Of a stretch of 24,106 bases of DNA, positions 1 to 8,282 are shown piece after piece. Source of the stretch: a virus. The first letter of the stretch is position 1. Every line of letters begins with the position of its first letter. The stretch spans positions 1-24,106 of the IMG/VR virus record IMGVR_UViG_3300033153_001426. One strand, written 5' to 3'. The position numbers were made by a program, and so were the translations under genes. Under the pieces are notes generated by a model. That model searched no databases. It was given only the letters and a program-made list of their open reading frames with translations, and was not told the origin of the DNA.

Positions 1-2
1 GA

Positions 3-974
3 GAGTTTAAGGGCGCAATAATAATAGATGACCCGCTTAAGGTGGATGATGCGGAGCGCGAGGGCGAAAGACTGCGTGTTAATCAGCGTTTAAACACAAC
101 GATTAAATCACGTAGGAATAATAGAAATACACCAATTATCATAATTATGCAGCGATTGCATGAAGATGATATGTCTGGGTTTGTTCTAGGCGGTGGAATG
201 GGTGAAGAATTTTATCACTTAAAATTACCAGCCATTTACGAAGGTGAGCCTTTGTGGAAGTTTAAACATACATTAGAAGACCTAGAGACTGAGCGCAAAG
301 CAGACCCTAGGACATTCTCTGGACAAATGATGCAAGAACCTAGCCCTGATGATGGTGAGTTCTTCAAACGCAATTGGTTTGAGCGTTTTGATATAGGCAA
401 TGAGCCTAATTTGTATAAATACGGCGCAAGTGATTATGCTGTCACAGATGGTGGCGGCGATTATACAGAACATGGCGTTGCTGGTTTTGATAAAGAAGAG
501 AATCTATGGATTGTAGATTGGTGGTCTGGTCAAACAACACCTGATGTATGGATTAATGAGGAAATAGAGCTTGTAAGACGACATGAGCCGTTTGTTTGGG
601 TAGCTGAGGGCGGAACAATCAGACGTAGTGTTGAGCCGTTCCTAAAGAAAGAGCAGCGCGTACAAGGTTGTTATTTTAGATTAGAATGGATTTCATCCAA
701 TAAGAATAAAGCAGCGAACGCAAGATCGTTCCAAGCGTTAGCGTCTCAAGGTAAGGTTAAGATACCAAATACGCCTTGGGGTGAGGAATTAATAAGCCAA
801 TTACTTAAGTTTCCCAATGGGAAGTACGACGATAAAGTCGATGTATGCGGATTGTTTGGCAGGATATTAGACCAAACATACTCACCTAGAGATATGATAT
901 TAACAGAAACCGCAAAAGCTATAGATAGCTATGATTTTGATGAAGAAAGCGATGACGAATGGAAAATGATGTAG
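3..974 (+). CDS. terL: Terminase large subunit, C-terminal part (5' end outside window)
   Basis: Packaging motor: ATPase plus nuclease that cuts and pumps phage DNA into the prohead. The reading frame is open from base 3, so the GTG at 42 is not the start; the residues before it (EFKGAIIIDDPLK) are the IDDP stretch of the ATPase domain in this family, followed by a coupling-type segment with IIIIMQRLHEDD. The RNase H-like nuclease domain shows the expected acidic residues: an Asp in YGASDYAVTDG (codon at about 432), a Glu in VWVAEGG (about 606) and an Asp pair in YDDKVD (about 828). The portal gene starts 16 nt before this stop, in another frame, which suggests coupled translation. No terminase small subunit is visible; it would lie upstream. 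The family call is firm; the packaging type (headful or other) cannot be told from here. Confidence 0.93.
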   Translation, partial: EFKGAIIIDDPLKVDDAEREGERLRVNQRLNTTIKSRRNNRNTPIIIIMQRLHEDDMSGFVLGGGMGEEFYHLKLPAIYEGEPLWKFKHTLEDLETERKADPRTFSGQMMQEPSPDDGEFFKRNWFERFDIGNEPNLYKYGASDYAVTDGGGDYTEHGVAGFDKEENLWIVDWWSGQTTPDVWINEEIELVRRHEPFVWVAEGGTIRRSVEPFLKKEQRVQGCYFRLEWISSNKNKAANARSFQALASQGKVKIPNTPWGEELISQLLKFPNGKYDDKVDVCGLFGRILDQTYSPRDMILTETAKAIDSYDFDEESDDEWKMM

Positions 975-2812
975 AGCAAATGGAGGACGTTAATAAGTTC
1001 CTTGAAGCGACATTATTCAATAGACGCTTGCAGGAGCGTGACCGCGACTATTATAATCATAATCAATGGACTGAGTCTGAGATTGCTAACCTAAAAGCTC
1101 GTGGGCAAGCTGCTATAATTGTTAATCGTGTAAAGCCTAAGGTCGAGGGGCTTGTTGGTATGTATATATTACGTGCCTCTGACCCTAAAGCATACCCGCG
1201 CACTCAAAAGCATGATGAGGCTGCACATGCCGTTACGGATGCATTGCGGTTTGTAACTGAGAACAACGACTTCGCAGATTTAAAAAGTGATGTAGCGGCT
1301 GATTTCTTTATTGAGGGCGAAGCAGGTGTTATTGTTGATGTGCAAGAAAACGGCGCTGGTGAGGTTGAAGTAAATATTGGACATATCCCGTGGGATAGCT
1401 TGTTTTACGACCCATACTCACGCAAGAAAGATTATAGTGATGCCCGCTATAAAGGCATGATGATGTGGATGTCTACTGATGAGATTAAAGAGAAATTCCC
1501 TAAAGCTGATATAGATGCAATTATGTCACAAGGTAATGGCGGGGATGAATGGGATTTTGAAGATAAGCCTGACTGGATCGACACAAGAGGCAAGCGAGCG
1601 CGCTTAACGCTAAAGTTTTACATACATAAATCTACATGGATGATGAGCATATTTGCTGGTAAGGTTGATGTTGTTAAGCCGCAAGAATCACCGTATTTAG
1701 ATGAATTCGGTCAACCAAGCTGCCCTATTGAGATTGTATGTGCAAACATTGATAGAGATAACCAGCGTTATGGTGAGGTTAGAGGCTTTATATCCCAGCA
1801 AGATGAGATAAACCATCGTAGGTCTAAGGCATTGCATTTGTTATCGCAGCGTCAAACGTTCGGGCGTAAGGGTGAGCAGAAAGATGTTAAGTCTATTAAG
1901 CGTGAGTTAGCAAAACCTAATGGGCATGTCGAGTTTATCGGTGAGACATTCGGTAAGGATTTTGGTGTATTGCCAACTGGGGATATGGCACAGGGGCAAT
2001 TCTTACTCTATCAAGATGCTAAAACAGAACTGGACGCTGTATCATTAAACGCACAATTATCTGGTGAGCGTCAATCTGGTGACTTATCAGGGCGCGCTAT
2101 TGAGAAATTACAGGGCGCAGGGGCGTTAGAGCTTAACAGGCAGTACCAATTGCTTAATAATTGGGAAAAGCGCGTGTACAGGCAAATATGGGCGCGTGTT
2201 AAGCAGTTCTGGAATGAAGAAAAGTGGATACGTGTTACTGATAACCAAGATAATCTAAGATGGGTTGGTTTAAACTATAAAGTAACGGCGCAAGACTGGC
2301 TTGAAGAGCAGGTCAACGACGAAAGTCTTGATATTGAGGTAAGGAAACAAGCCGCTGCATCATTCCAGTTCTTAATGAGCGCAGCGCAGAACCCAGAAAC
2401 AGCGCAGCAAGCACAAGAAAAGCTGCAAGAAATCGTTACCATTAAGAATAACACAACAGAATTAGATGTGGATATTATACTAGAACAATCATTCGATACA
2501 ATAAACGCACAGCAAGAGCAATTCAGTCAATTGTTGCAATTCGCTCAAGGCGCTGATGTTGATATTATCGAGCTTATTGATTTGTCGAATATACGGGGTA
2601 AAGATGAGATTATCGAGAAGATTGAAGCGCGTAGGCAAGCCGCAGCGCAAGCCGCTGGCGATGTTGCGCAGAAAGAATCACAAGCACTTGAGGTCAAGAA
2701 CGCCAAGACGTTTGCAGAAGCTCAGTACACTACTAAGAAAGCGGAACAGCTTTCAATAGAGAATATATCATTACTAAACTCACCTGATGAAAATCCACAG
2801 GTGATTGTTTAG
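959..2812 (+). CDS. Portal protein, P22-like
   Basis: Forms the dodecameric ring at the capsid vertex through which DNA is packaged and ejected. At 617 aa it is close to the usual size of P22-type portals. Recognisable family stretches are IVNRVKPKVEGLVGM at residues 54-68 and the HIPWDSLFYDPYSR segment at about 142-155 followed by DYSDARY. The C-terminal 150 residues are Gln/Ala-rich and helical-looking, in line with the helical barrel of P22-type portals. The start used is ATG 959, overlapping the terminase end by 16 nt; no strong Shine-Dalgarno is visible, and an in-frame ATG at 980 is an alternative. It sits directly after terminase and before the scaffold, as expected. Confidence 0.9.
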   Translation: MENDVEQMEDVNKFLEATLFNRRLQERDRDYYNHNQWTESEIANLKARGQAAIIVNRVKPKVEGLVGMYILRASDPKAYPRTQKHDEAAHAVTDALRFVTENNDFADLKSDVAADFFIEGEAGVIVDVQENGAGEVEVNIGHIPWDSLFYDPYSRKKDYSDARYKGMMMWMSTDEIKEKFPKADIDAIMSQGNGGDEWDFEDKPDWIDTRGKRARLTLKFYIHKSTWMMSIFAGKVDVVKPQESPYLDEFGQPSCPIEIVCANIDRDNQRYGEVRGFISQQDEINHRRSKALHLLSQRQTFGRKGEQKDVKSIKRELAKPNGHVEFIGETFGKDFGVLPTGDMAQGQFLLYQDAKTELDAVSLNAQLSGERQSGDLSGRAIEKLQGAGALELNRQYQLLNNWEKRVYRQIWARVKQFWNEEKWIRVTDNQDNLRWVGLNYKVTAQDWLEEQVNDESLDIEVRKQAAASFQFLMSAAQNPETAQQAQEKLQEIVTIKNNTTELDVDIILEQSFDTINAQQEQFSQLLQFAQGADVDIIELIDLSNIRGKDEIIEKIEARRQAAAQAAGDVAQKESQALEVKNAKTFAEAQYTTKKAEQLSIENISLLNSPDENPQVIV

Positions 2813-2845
2813 CTATCTGATTTAATTAATAAAATAGATTTATAG

Positions 2846-2883
2846 CGGACATAACCCCTTTTTTATATTTAGGGTTACGTCTG
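2846..2883 (+). promoter_or_regulatory. Hairpin in the portal-scaffold gap
   Basis: Bases 2846-2857 pair with 2872-2883: 12 positions with one mismatch and one G-U, closing a T/A-rich loop of 14 nt. No T-run follows, so this is not a standard intrinsic terminator; an RNA processing site, mRNA-stability element or attenuator are possibilities. The rest of the 163-nt gap (2813-2975) has a small GCAC/GTGC hairpin at 2894-2906 and a GC-rich stretch at about 2910-2930 unlike the AT-rich surroundings. No convincing gene lies there. Confidence 0.45.
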
Positions 2884-2975
2884 ATAAGAATACGCACGTT
2901 TAGTGCTTATGCTGCCGCCGAGCAAACGGGCGAATATGGACGACGCATTTACGGTCGCATTTCATGAGGTAAATT

Positions 2976-3014
2976 ATGACTACACTAGGAGAGGCTTTAG
3001 AGCCTGAAACCTGA
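2976..3014 (+). other. Probable true 5' end of scaffold gene, out of frame
   Basis: ATG 2976 has a good Shine-Dalgarno (GAGGT at 2966-2970, 5-nt spacer) and encodes MTTLGEALEPET before a TGA at 3012-3014. Skipping the single T at 3012 joins it to the scaffold frame (EQETETVESEVEES...), and the codon pattern GAA-ACC-GAG-CAA-GAA-ACC-GAA-ACG is then continuous. The open frame downstream has only a GTG at 3031 with no Shine-Dalgarno. This is either a one-base insertion (real or an assembly error) or a +1 frameshift at ACC-TGA. Confidence 0.6.
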
Positions 3015-3030
3015 GCAAGAAACCGAAACG

Positions 3031-3684
3031 GTGGAAAGCGAAGTCGAAGAGAGTGACGAAGCACAGGGCGAAGAACAAGAACCCGAATCTGATAAAGAGG
3101 AGGAAGCGGAGCCGCCAGCCGTAGAAGAAGTGAAGTCGATTCCAATCGCGGCACTGAAAGACGAAAGACAAAAGCGTCAATCAGCCGAGGCGGAACTTTC
3201 TAAATACAGACAGAAGTACGAAAAAGACATTGATGCACCCGATCCAGTTGATGATCCTGATGGCTTTAAAGAGCACGTCAGAAAGACTGTGATTGGTGAA
3301 GAGCGCACTAAGCGGTTTGATGCATCAAGAGAAACAGCGCTAGAAACTTATGATGACTACGAGAAGATGGAAACTACTTTCAAATTCCTCGCAAGTCAGG
3401 ATGAGACTTTAGTCACTAATATTAATGCTAATACTGACCCGTCTAAATATGCTTACGATACAGCGAAAGCTTATCTACAAGCGCAAAAGGATGAGTTAAG
3501 AGCGGAAATACTTGGTGAAGCTGGTGTGCAACCTGTTAAGAAAGAGCCGACCAAAGCTGAATTGCGTAATAAGTCTGCCGTTGCAGTGCCTAATTTAACT
3601 AATGCTACAGCCGCTGGTGCTAACTCAGTACCTGTGGTGAAAATGGATGATGTGGACGAAATGTTCGGGGATTCTGTATTCTAG
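3031..3684 (+). CDS. Head scaffolding protein
   Basis: Temporary internal scaffold that guides coat assembly and is released on DNA packaging. The main open frame gives 217 aa with a very acidic N-terminal third (Glu-rich repeats), a charged helical centre (for example KDERQKRQSAEAELSKYRQ) and a C-terminus ending in DDVDEMFGDSVF. This composition, and the position between portal and coat, is typical of phage scaffolds; primary sequence is poorly conserved in the family, so position carries much of the argument. GTG 3031 lacks a ribosome binding site; translation more likely initiates at ATG 2976 and shifts +1 (see the separate entry). Transcribed with portal and coat. Confidence 0.78.
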   Translation: MESEVEESDEAQGEEQEPESDKEEEAEPPAVEEVKSIPIAALKDERQKRQSAEAELSKYRQKYEKDIDAPDPVDDPDGFKEHVRKTVIGEERTKRFDASRETALETYDDYEKMETTFKFLASQDETLVTNINANTDPSKYAYDTAKAYLQAQKDELRAEILGEAGVQPVKKEPTKAELRNKSAVAVPNLTNATAAGANSVPVVKMDDVDEMFGDSVF

Positions 3685-3702
3685 CAATGAAAGGCTAAGA
3701 AA

Positions 3703-4860
3703 ATGACTAGTTCATCAATACATAGTGACAATCAGGTCACTAAATTTAGAAAAGAGGTTCGCCGCGAATATGTTCGTGGTGGGCGTTATGAGCCATATAT
3801 CGGCAATAACTCAAACTCGATTATTCAAGTAACTACCGAGAGTAAAAAAACATCAATCCCATTGGTTGCAAAACTATCTGGTAGCGGTGTTCGTGGTAGT
3901 ACACAACTTAGTGGTAATGAGCAACCACTTGCTAATTTCGCGGCAACATTACAACCAACATACCTTAGACAAGGTGTATTGATTGATAATGAGGAAAACG
4001 AAAAGGCTGAATTTGATTTGTTTAGTGAAGCTCGTCCAGCACTTATGAACTGGATGATGGAACTTAAACGCGATCAAATTACTCAAGCGTTTGGTGCTAT
4101 TGAAGCTGGTGGAACATATTACAATTATGGTGGTGGTGTTGGTACAGGTTCAACAGGTGCTACGGCTGCGTCTGGTGCTAATATGGATACATGGTTAACT
4201 AATAACGTTGACCGCGTGCTTTATGGCTCTGCTAAGGGTAATACAACTTCTGGGGATCATACTACTTCTCTTGCTACTATCGATACTACAAACGATAAGC
4301 TAGACACTGGTATGCTTTCTCTTATGAAGCGTATGGCTGCTGATGCTGATCCACTTATTCGCCCAGTTACACTAGATGGCGATGAGCCTTTCTATGTGTT
4401 CTTCGTTGGTAAGTATGGCTTCCGTGATCTTTCAGTTGATACAGTAATGACTGCGGCAAATCGTGACGCACGTACTAGAGGTCTTAATAATCCTTTGTTT
4501 AAAGGTGGTGACTTGATGTGGGATAATATCCTTATCAAAGAAGTTCCTGACTTAGACAAGTTTATTGATGGAACTGGTGCTGGTGCTTATCAAGGTAGCT
4601 GGGGCGCAGGCGCAACAGGCGACTCACTCGCAACTGGTGGTAATTCATCAAGTCGTGTTGGTGTCGGCTTCCTTTGTGGTGCACAAGCGCTTGGATTTGG
4701 TATTGGTAAAACAGCAGACTTTAAACGCCGTAAAGAGGATGATTATGATCACCTTAATGGTGTTGCGGTGTCTGCTAAACATGATATCAAAAAACTGTTC
4801 TATAACGGCAAGCAACATGGGCTTTTGACAAGTTACCATAGTGCTTCTGTTGACTCTTAA
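3703..4860 (+). CDS. Major capsid protein (N4 gp56/DUF4043-like)
   Basis: Main shell protein of the head. 385 aa, starting at ATG 3703 with an AAAGG ribosome binding site about 8 nt upstream. The N-terminal region (VTKFRKEVRREYVRGGRYEPYIG, then a GNEQPLANF... stretch and a DLFSEARPALMNWMMELKRD helix) resembles the N4 gp56-type coat family rather than P22 gp5. The centre has a Gly/Thr/Ser-rich segment (about residues 139-156) that may be a surface loop. A domain with YVFFVGKYGFRDL and a conserved-looking ILIKEVPDL follows. Position directly after the scaffold supports the call. The combination of a P22-like portal and tail with an N4-like coat would be a mosaic, to be confirmed by structure prediction. 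Confidence 0.8.
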   Translation: MTSSSIHSDNQVTKFRKEVRREYVRGGRYEPYIGNNSNSIIQVTTESKKTSIPLVAKLSGSGVRGSTQLSGNEQPLANFAATLQPTYLRQGVLIDNEENEKAEFDLFSEARPALMNWMMELKRDQITQAFGAIEAGGTYYNYGGGVGTGSTGATAASGANMDTWLTNNVDRVLYGSAKGNTTSGDHTTSLATIDTTNDKLDTGMLSLMKRMAADADPLIRPVTLDGDEPFYVFFVGKYGFRDLSVDTVMTAANRDARTRGLNNPLFKGGDLMWDNILIKEVPDLDKFIDGTGAGAYQGSWGAGATGDSLATGGNSSSRVGVGFLCGAQALGFGIGKTADFKRRKEDDYDHLNGVAVSAKHDIKKLFYNGKQHGLLTSYHSASVDS

Positions 4861-4881
4861 TCGTAGGAAAGGAAATTAAAT

Positions 4882-5370
4882 ATGCCTACTTCATATACAA
4901 TAAAAGCAACCAATCGTAAGGATGCCGTTGACGCGGTAGCTGGGAAAGGTGACGCTAATAGTTTGAAAGCTCTCATTGTGAGAACTGTAGAACTTGCAGC
5001 CGCAACCGCAGCAGGATCAACCGTTTATTTCGGTACAATCCCATCCAACGCACGCCTGACTGGATCGTCTCATGTTTACTGGGATGATTTGTCAACTGCT
5101 GGCGCACCAACTCTTGACCTAGGTCTTGGCGCGGTTAATGCTAACATTACGGATGATCCAGATGCTATCTCTAACGGTCACGCACTAGCAACTGCTAGTA
5201 GTGCAAGTGCTATTACTGGTATCGAGAATATCGGTCTACCAGCATGGGACTTCGTTAATGGTCAAACATCTGATCCAAAAGGTGAACTTGAAGTTTACGG
5301 TACTGTTGCGGATGCTGCGCATTCAACAACTGGTACTATTACTTTAGAGCTTTACGGTTACATTGATTAG
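4882..5370 (+). CDS. Small head protein, possible capsid decoration protein
   Basis: 162 aa, Ala/Thr/Ser/Gly-rich and beta-strand-like, with no TM segment or signal. It begins with a short basic N-terminus (SYTIKATNRKDAVDAV) and has a repeated pattern of hydrophobic strands (for example ELAAATAAGSTVYFGTIP and GTITLELYGYID at the end). It follows the coat gene by 21 nt with an AAAGGA ribosome binding site and is closed by a strong terminator, so it shares the coat transcript and is probably made in large amounts. Size, composition and location fit a decoration or head-stabilising protein, but no diagnostic motif is seen; the function is inference. Confidence 0.62.
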   Translation: MPTSYTIKATNRKDAVDAVAGKGDANSLKALIVRTVELAAATAAGSTVYFGTIPSNARLTGSSHVYWDDLSTAGAPTLDLGLGAVNANITDDPDAISNGHALATASSASAITGIENIGLPAWDFVNGQTSDPKGELEVYGTVADAAHSTTGTITLELYGYID

Positions 5371-5378
5371 TTAAGATT

Positions 5379-5411
5379 AGGGCGGGGGAAACCTTGCCCT
5401 TTTCCTTTTTT
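5379..5411 (+). terminator. Rho-independent terminator after the coat operon
   Basis: A 9-bp stem, AGGGCGGGG (5379-5387) with CCTTGCCCT (5392-5400) and two G-U pairs, closes a GAAA tetraloop. It is followed by TTTT, CC, then six T (5406-5411). This is a textbook intrinsic terminator and the clearest one in the window. Confidence 0.88.
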
Positions 5412-5422
5412 ACTAGTATACT
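5394..5422 (+). promoter_or_regulatory. Possible sigma70 promoter for the 5449 cassette
   Basis: TTGCCC (5394-5399, 4/6 to TTGACA) and TATACT (5417-5422, 5/6 to TATAAT) are separated by 17 nt. The -35 lies in the descending arm of the terminator, so the terminator and promoter overlap and would restart transcription just before ATG 5449. Pattern match only. Confidence 0.4.
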
Positions 5423-5448
5423 AAGGTGTATTAATAAAAGAGGAAAAC

Positions 5449-6225
5449 ATGAAAATAGCAATAGTTGGTGGTGCGCCAAGCACTGAAATGTTAGCCCCTT
5501 TTGATGATAGCTCATGGGATATATGGGTATTAGGTGTTAGAGCTAATATATATAGCCGTGTTGATAGAATATTTGAAATACATGAGGATTTAGGTCAAAG
5601 ACAGGATAAAACACCTGTTAAAGATCGCAAAAATGCTTTTGATGCTGATTATTGTAAGAAATTAGTTGCTCTTGAGAGAAGATTAATTGTAGGTGATAGT
5701 TTTCCTATCGAATCTGGTAATGTGACAAAGTTTCCATATCAGGAAGCAATAGAGTTATTTGGTAGTCAATATCTAACCTCGTCATGTGCATACATGATGG
5801 CTTATGCTATACTTATGGACGCAACTGAAATAGCCCTGTATGGCATTGATATGGCGGTTGATGATGATGAGTACTTTTACCAACGCCCTTGTATGGAAGC
5901 ATGGATTGGTTTCGCTAAGGGACGTGGAATTAAAGTAACTATTCCCGATGGCTCTGCGTTAGGTAAAGCGTCGTTTATTTATGGGAAAAACCTAGTAGGC
6001 GATATAAACACTGGTATATTTAACGAAACTGAATTCACTAAACTAGCCTTACAGCATCAATCAAAGATGGATGAGCTAGAATGCAGGATATCGCAACTTA
6101 AAACGTCTTACACGGCGCATGATGGCTGTAAACAAGCATATGAACGCATGGCAAAGACGGCAAGAGCGGTGCAAGCTGGCGTAGAGATAAAATCATTAAC
6201 ACAAACGGTATCTTTGAAAGGATAA
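5449..6225 (+). CDS. Rossmann-like phage protein of unknown function, moron-like
   Basis: 258 aa. The N-terminus KIAIVGGAPST is a Rossmann-type beta-strand/Gly loop, followed by DIWVLG, DRIFEIHEDLG, a Cys/Met-rich helix (SSCAYMMAYAILM, 111-123) and IALYGIDM (128-135). This layout resembles Rossmann-like proteins (MptE/DUF115-like) found near head genes of many tailed phages, with no proven role. Nucleotide, sugar or cofactor binding is possible but no catalytic residue can be assigned. The C-terminal 65 residues look coiled-coil. A terminator and candidate promoter lie just upstream (AGAGGA ribosome binding site), and the gene interrupts the P22-like order, so it looks like an added cassette with its own transcription. 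Confidence 0.6.
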   Translation: MKIAIVGGAPSTEMLAPFDDSSWDIWVLGVRANIYSRVDRIFEIHEDLGQRQDKTPVKDRKNAFDADYCKKLVALERRLIVGDSFPIESGNVTKFPYQEAIELFGSQYLTSSCAYMMAYAILMDATEIALYGIDMAVDDDEYFYQRPCMEAWIGFAKGRGIKVTIPDGSALGKASFIYGKNLVGDINTGIFNETEFTKLALQHQSKMDELECRISQLKTSYTAHDGCKQAYERMAKTARAVQAGVEIKSLTQTVSLKG

Positions 6226-6228
6226 ACT

Positions 6229-6522
6229 ATGCAATTTACTTATATTGGTGACGGTGACGATTGTCCGTCAAGAATAACATTTATGGGACGTGTTTATTTT
6301 GAGCTTAATATTCCTGTTGATGTTCAAGATGGCGAGCTTATAGCAAAACTTAATGGCAATAAATGTTTTAGGCATGGCGATAATGTGCAAGATAATATTA
6401 TTGATGTTGAGCCGACATATGGCGAGAAATACTCAGCTTTGAAGGCTGCTGGTGTTGAGCTAGAAAACAGAACAAAAAGCACAGTAAACGAAGCTTATGA
6501 GAAGTTAGAGCAAAATGTCTAA
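6229..6522 (+). CDS. Small conserved phage protein, unknown function
   Basis: 97 aa; starts 3 nt after the previous stop with AAAGGA upstream and ends 8 nt inside the next gene. The first half (MQFTYIGDGDDCPS, then GRVYFELNIPVDVQDGEL and AKLNGNKCF) is a compact beta-rich unit of a kind often seen between head and tail genes, starting with a Y/F-I-G-D-G strand and ending in an AKL.GN..F motif. The second half is a charged helix. Likely a small head-tail region structural or assembly protein; inferred from pattern and place only. Confidence 0.55.
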   Translation: MQFTYIGDGDDCPSRITFMGRVYFELNIPVDVQDGELIAKLNGNKCFRHGDNVQDNIIDVEPTYGEKYSALKAAGVELENRTKSTVNEAYEKLEQNV

Positions 6523-6865
6523 AACCAAGTCCGAGATTCGTGATTTAGCTGCAAATGAGTTGGGCGTATTGCCTCTTAATGGCTCATTGCAATCACAGGA
6601 CGCTACTAGAATTGAAACTGCGTATAATGTTGTCTATGCTAAGTTAAAAAGCAGTGGTGACGCTACGTGGGCGAGTACAGGATCAGTACCAGATGCTATC
6701 GTTGATAATGTTGTGTCTTTGGTAGCAGCAAGTTGCGCTAATACATACGGCGTATCGGATTCAAGATATATACGAATAAAAACTGATGCGACTATCGCTG
6801 AAAAAGAAATACGCAAATACACAGCAAATAATTACGTTTCCCAGAGCGAGGCTAAAGATTATTAA
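6515..6865 (+). CDS. Tail accessory / packaged-DNA stabilisation protein, P22 gp4-like
   Basis: 116 aa. In P22, gp4 binds below the portal after packaging and closes the head. The N-terminus KSEIRDLAANELGVLPLNG followed by an amphipathic helix with TRIETAYNVVYAKL matches the way gp4/gp6-type adaptors begin (..A...LGV...... plus a helix), and the all-helical profile fits. It is shorter than P22 gp4. It overlaps the gene before by 8 nt and the gp10-like gene after by 1 nt (TAATG), which supports it being the partner of gp10. Remote homology; a generic head-tail adaptor is the alternative. Confidence 0.68.
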   Translation: MSKTKSEIRDLAANELGVLPLNGSLQSQDATRIETAYNVVYAKLKSSGDATWASTGSVPDAIVDNVVSLVAASCANTYGVSDSRYIRIKTDATIAEKEIRKYTANNYVSQSEAKDY

Positions 6866-8271
6866 TGGCAACTATTGATGTAAATATCACTGGTGGAACT
6901 TATAAACATAAGTCGTTGCCGCTTTCAGCTCAAGTTACTCGCAATTGGTTTCCACAGAAACAAGATAACGCAGCAGAAAAAAGCCCGTATATATTAGAGA
7001 GCTTTCCAGCATTAAAGCTATGGACTGCCACAGTTGGTAATGCTGACCGTGGTATGTTTGAGCATAAAGGCTTATTGTATAAGGTAACAGAAACAACTCT
7101 ATATAGTATTGATTCCAATAAAGTAGTTACGGCACTTGGCACAATAACAGGAACTGAAAGATGTATTTTCTTTGGTCTTGGTGATAGCGTTTGTGTTGTT
7201 ACTGATGGTTCTGTGTATGAGTGGGACGGCGCGACATTAACACTGGCGACTGATGTTGATTTCGAAACTCCGAACACTGGTGCTAGTTTAAACAATAGAG
7301 CTATTTATGACGGTGACGATGCTAGATTTGGAGTTTCTAATGTTGGTGATCCTTTGGCTATTGATGGTCTTAATTATGCGACTGCTGAAAGTAACGCAGA
7401 TAACCTGTTGAGGGTATATGTTTTTAATCAAACTCTTTATCTGATGGGCGAAAAAACCATAGAAACATGGTGGAATTCAGGCGTTGGAGCACCGCCGTTT
7501 GATAGAATAGAAGACGGTGTGATGCCAATTGGTTTAGCTGCGATTCATTCAGTGGCTCAAAATGATAAAATTATGTATTTCCTCGCAGATGATAATCAAG
7601 TTTATGCTGTTATAGGCTCAACTGCGCAAGCTGTAAGCCCACATGCTATAAATAGAGCTATTAGTGAATACACAACCGTTAGCGATGCTATAGGTTGGAC
7701 TATGAATCTACAGGGGCAAGACGTTTATGTTTTGACATTCCCTATTGAGGGTAAGACATGGATATACCCAGAGGGCGGGCAATGGTTTGAATGGTCAAGC
7801 GGTAGTGTTGGCTCACGTAGTATAGCAAATTCATATGTATTCGCTTATAGAAAACACCTGTTAGGTGATTTTGCTAGTGGTAATATTTACGAACTTGATT
7901 TTGATAGTTACACAAATAACGGCGAGACTATCATACGAACACGTGATACAGCGCCATTACATGGTGGCTTATTCGGCGCGGCTGGTAAGCGAATAGAAAT
8001 GAACCGTTTTGAGCTGATCTTAGAAACTGGAAATGGTTTAATAACAGGTCAAGGGTCTGATCCTGTGATAATGTTGTCATTTAGTGATGATGGCGGGCGT
8101 ACTTTTGGTAACGAATATTGGGGTAAAACTGGCAAACTTGGAGAGTTCCAATGGAAAGTAGAATGGTTTGTGTTGGGTAGTTTTACAGAAAGAATTATAC
8201 GGATAAAAACATCTGATCCAGTTTATTATTCGATACATTCGGCAGTTATGGATATAGAAATAGGGATTTAA
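6865..8271 (+). CDS. Tail hub / packaged-DNA stabilisation protein, P22 gp10-like
   Basis: 468 aa. In P22, gp10 extends the channel below gp4 and holds the spike and needle. The N-terminus ends a strand with TRNWFPQ, then PYILESFPALKLW and GNADRGMFEHKGLLYKV: the typical opening of this family (a peptide claiming the mature particle, a LxxxPG/A-like turn, then R G - G - LY-V). Repeated short strand motifs (TTLYSID, GSVYEWDG, QVYAVIG, GNIYELDFD) suggest a beta-propeller body. The next strands include ..WWNSGVGAPPFDRIEDGVM. Starts on TAATG, coupled to gp4. Family call fairly secure from pattern plus synteny. Confidence 0.77.
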   Translation: MATIDVNITGGTYKHKSLPLSAQVTRNWFPQKQDNAAEKSPYILESFPALKLWTATVGNADRGMFEHKGLLYKVTETTLYSIDSNKVVTALGTITGTERCIFFGLGDSVCVVTDGSVYEWDGATLTLATDVDFETPNTGASLNNRAIYDGDDARFGVSNVGDPLAIDGLNYATAESNADNLLRVYVFNQTLYLMGEKTIETWWNSGVGAPPFDRIEDGVMPIGLAAIHSVAQNDKIMYFLADDNQVYAVIGSTAQAVSPHAINRAISEYTTVSDAIGWTMNLQGQDVYVLTFPIEGKTWIYPEGGQWFEWSSGSVGSRSIANSYVFAYRKHLLGDFASGNIYELDFDSYTNNGETIIRTRDTAPLHGGLFGAAGKRIEMNRFELILETGNGLITGQGSDPVIMLSFSDDGGRTFGNEYWGKTGKLGEFQWKVEWFVLGSFTERIIRIKTSDPVYYSIHSAVMDIEIGI

Positions 8272-8282
8272 GGAGAAAGAAA

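Noticed and set aside
42-44. GTG as start of the terminase
   Set aside because: The frame is open to the window edge and the upstream residues (GAIIIDDPLK) are conserved terminase sequence.
2909-3010. 33-aa ORF before the scaffold
   Set aside because: No Shine-Dalgarno, odd composition, and it overlaps the better supported ATG 2976.
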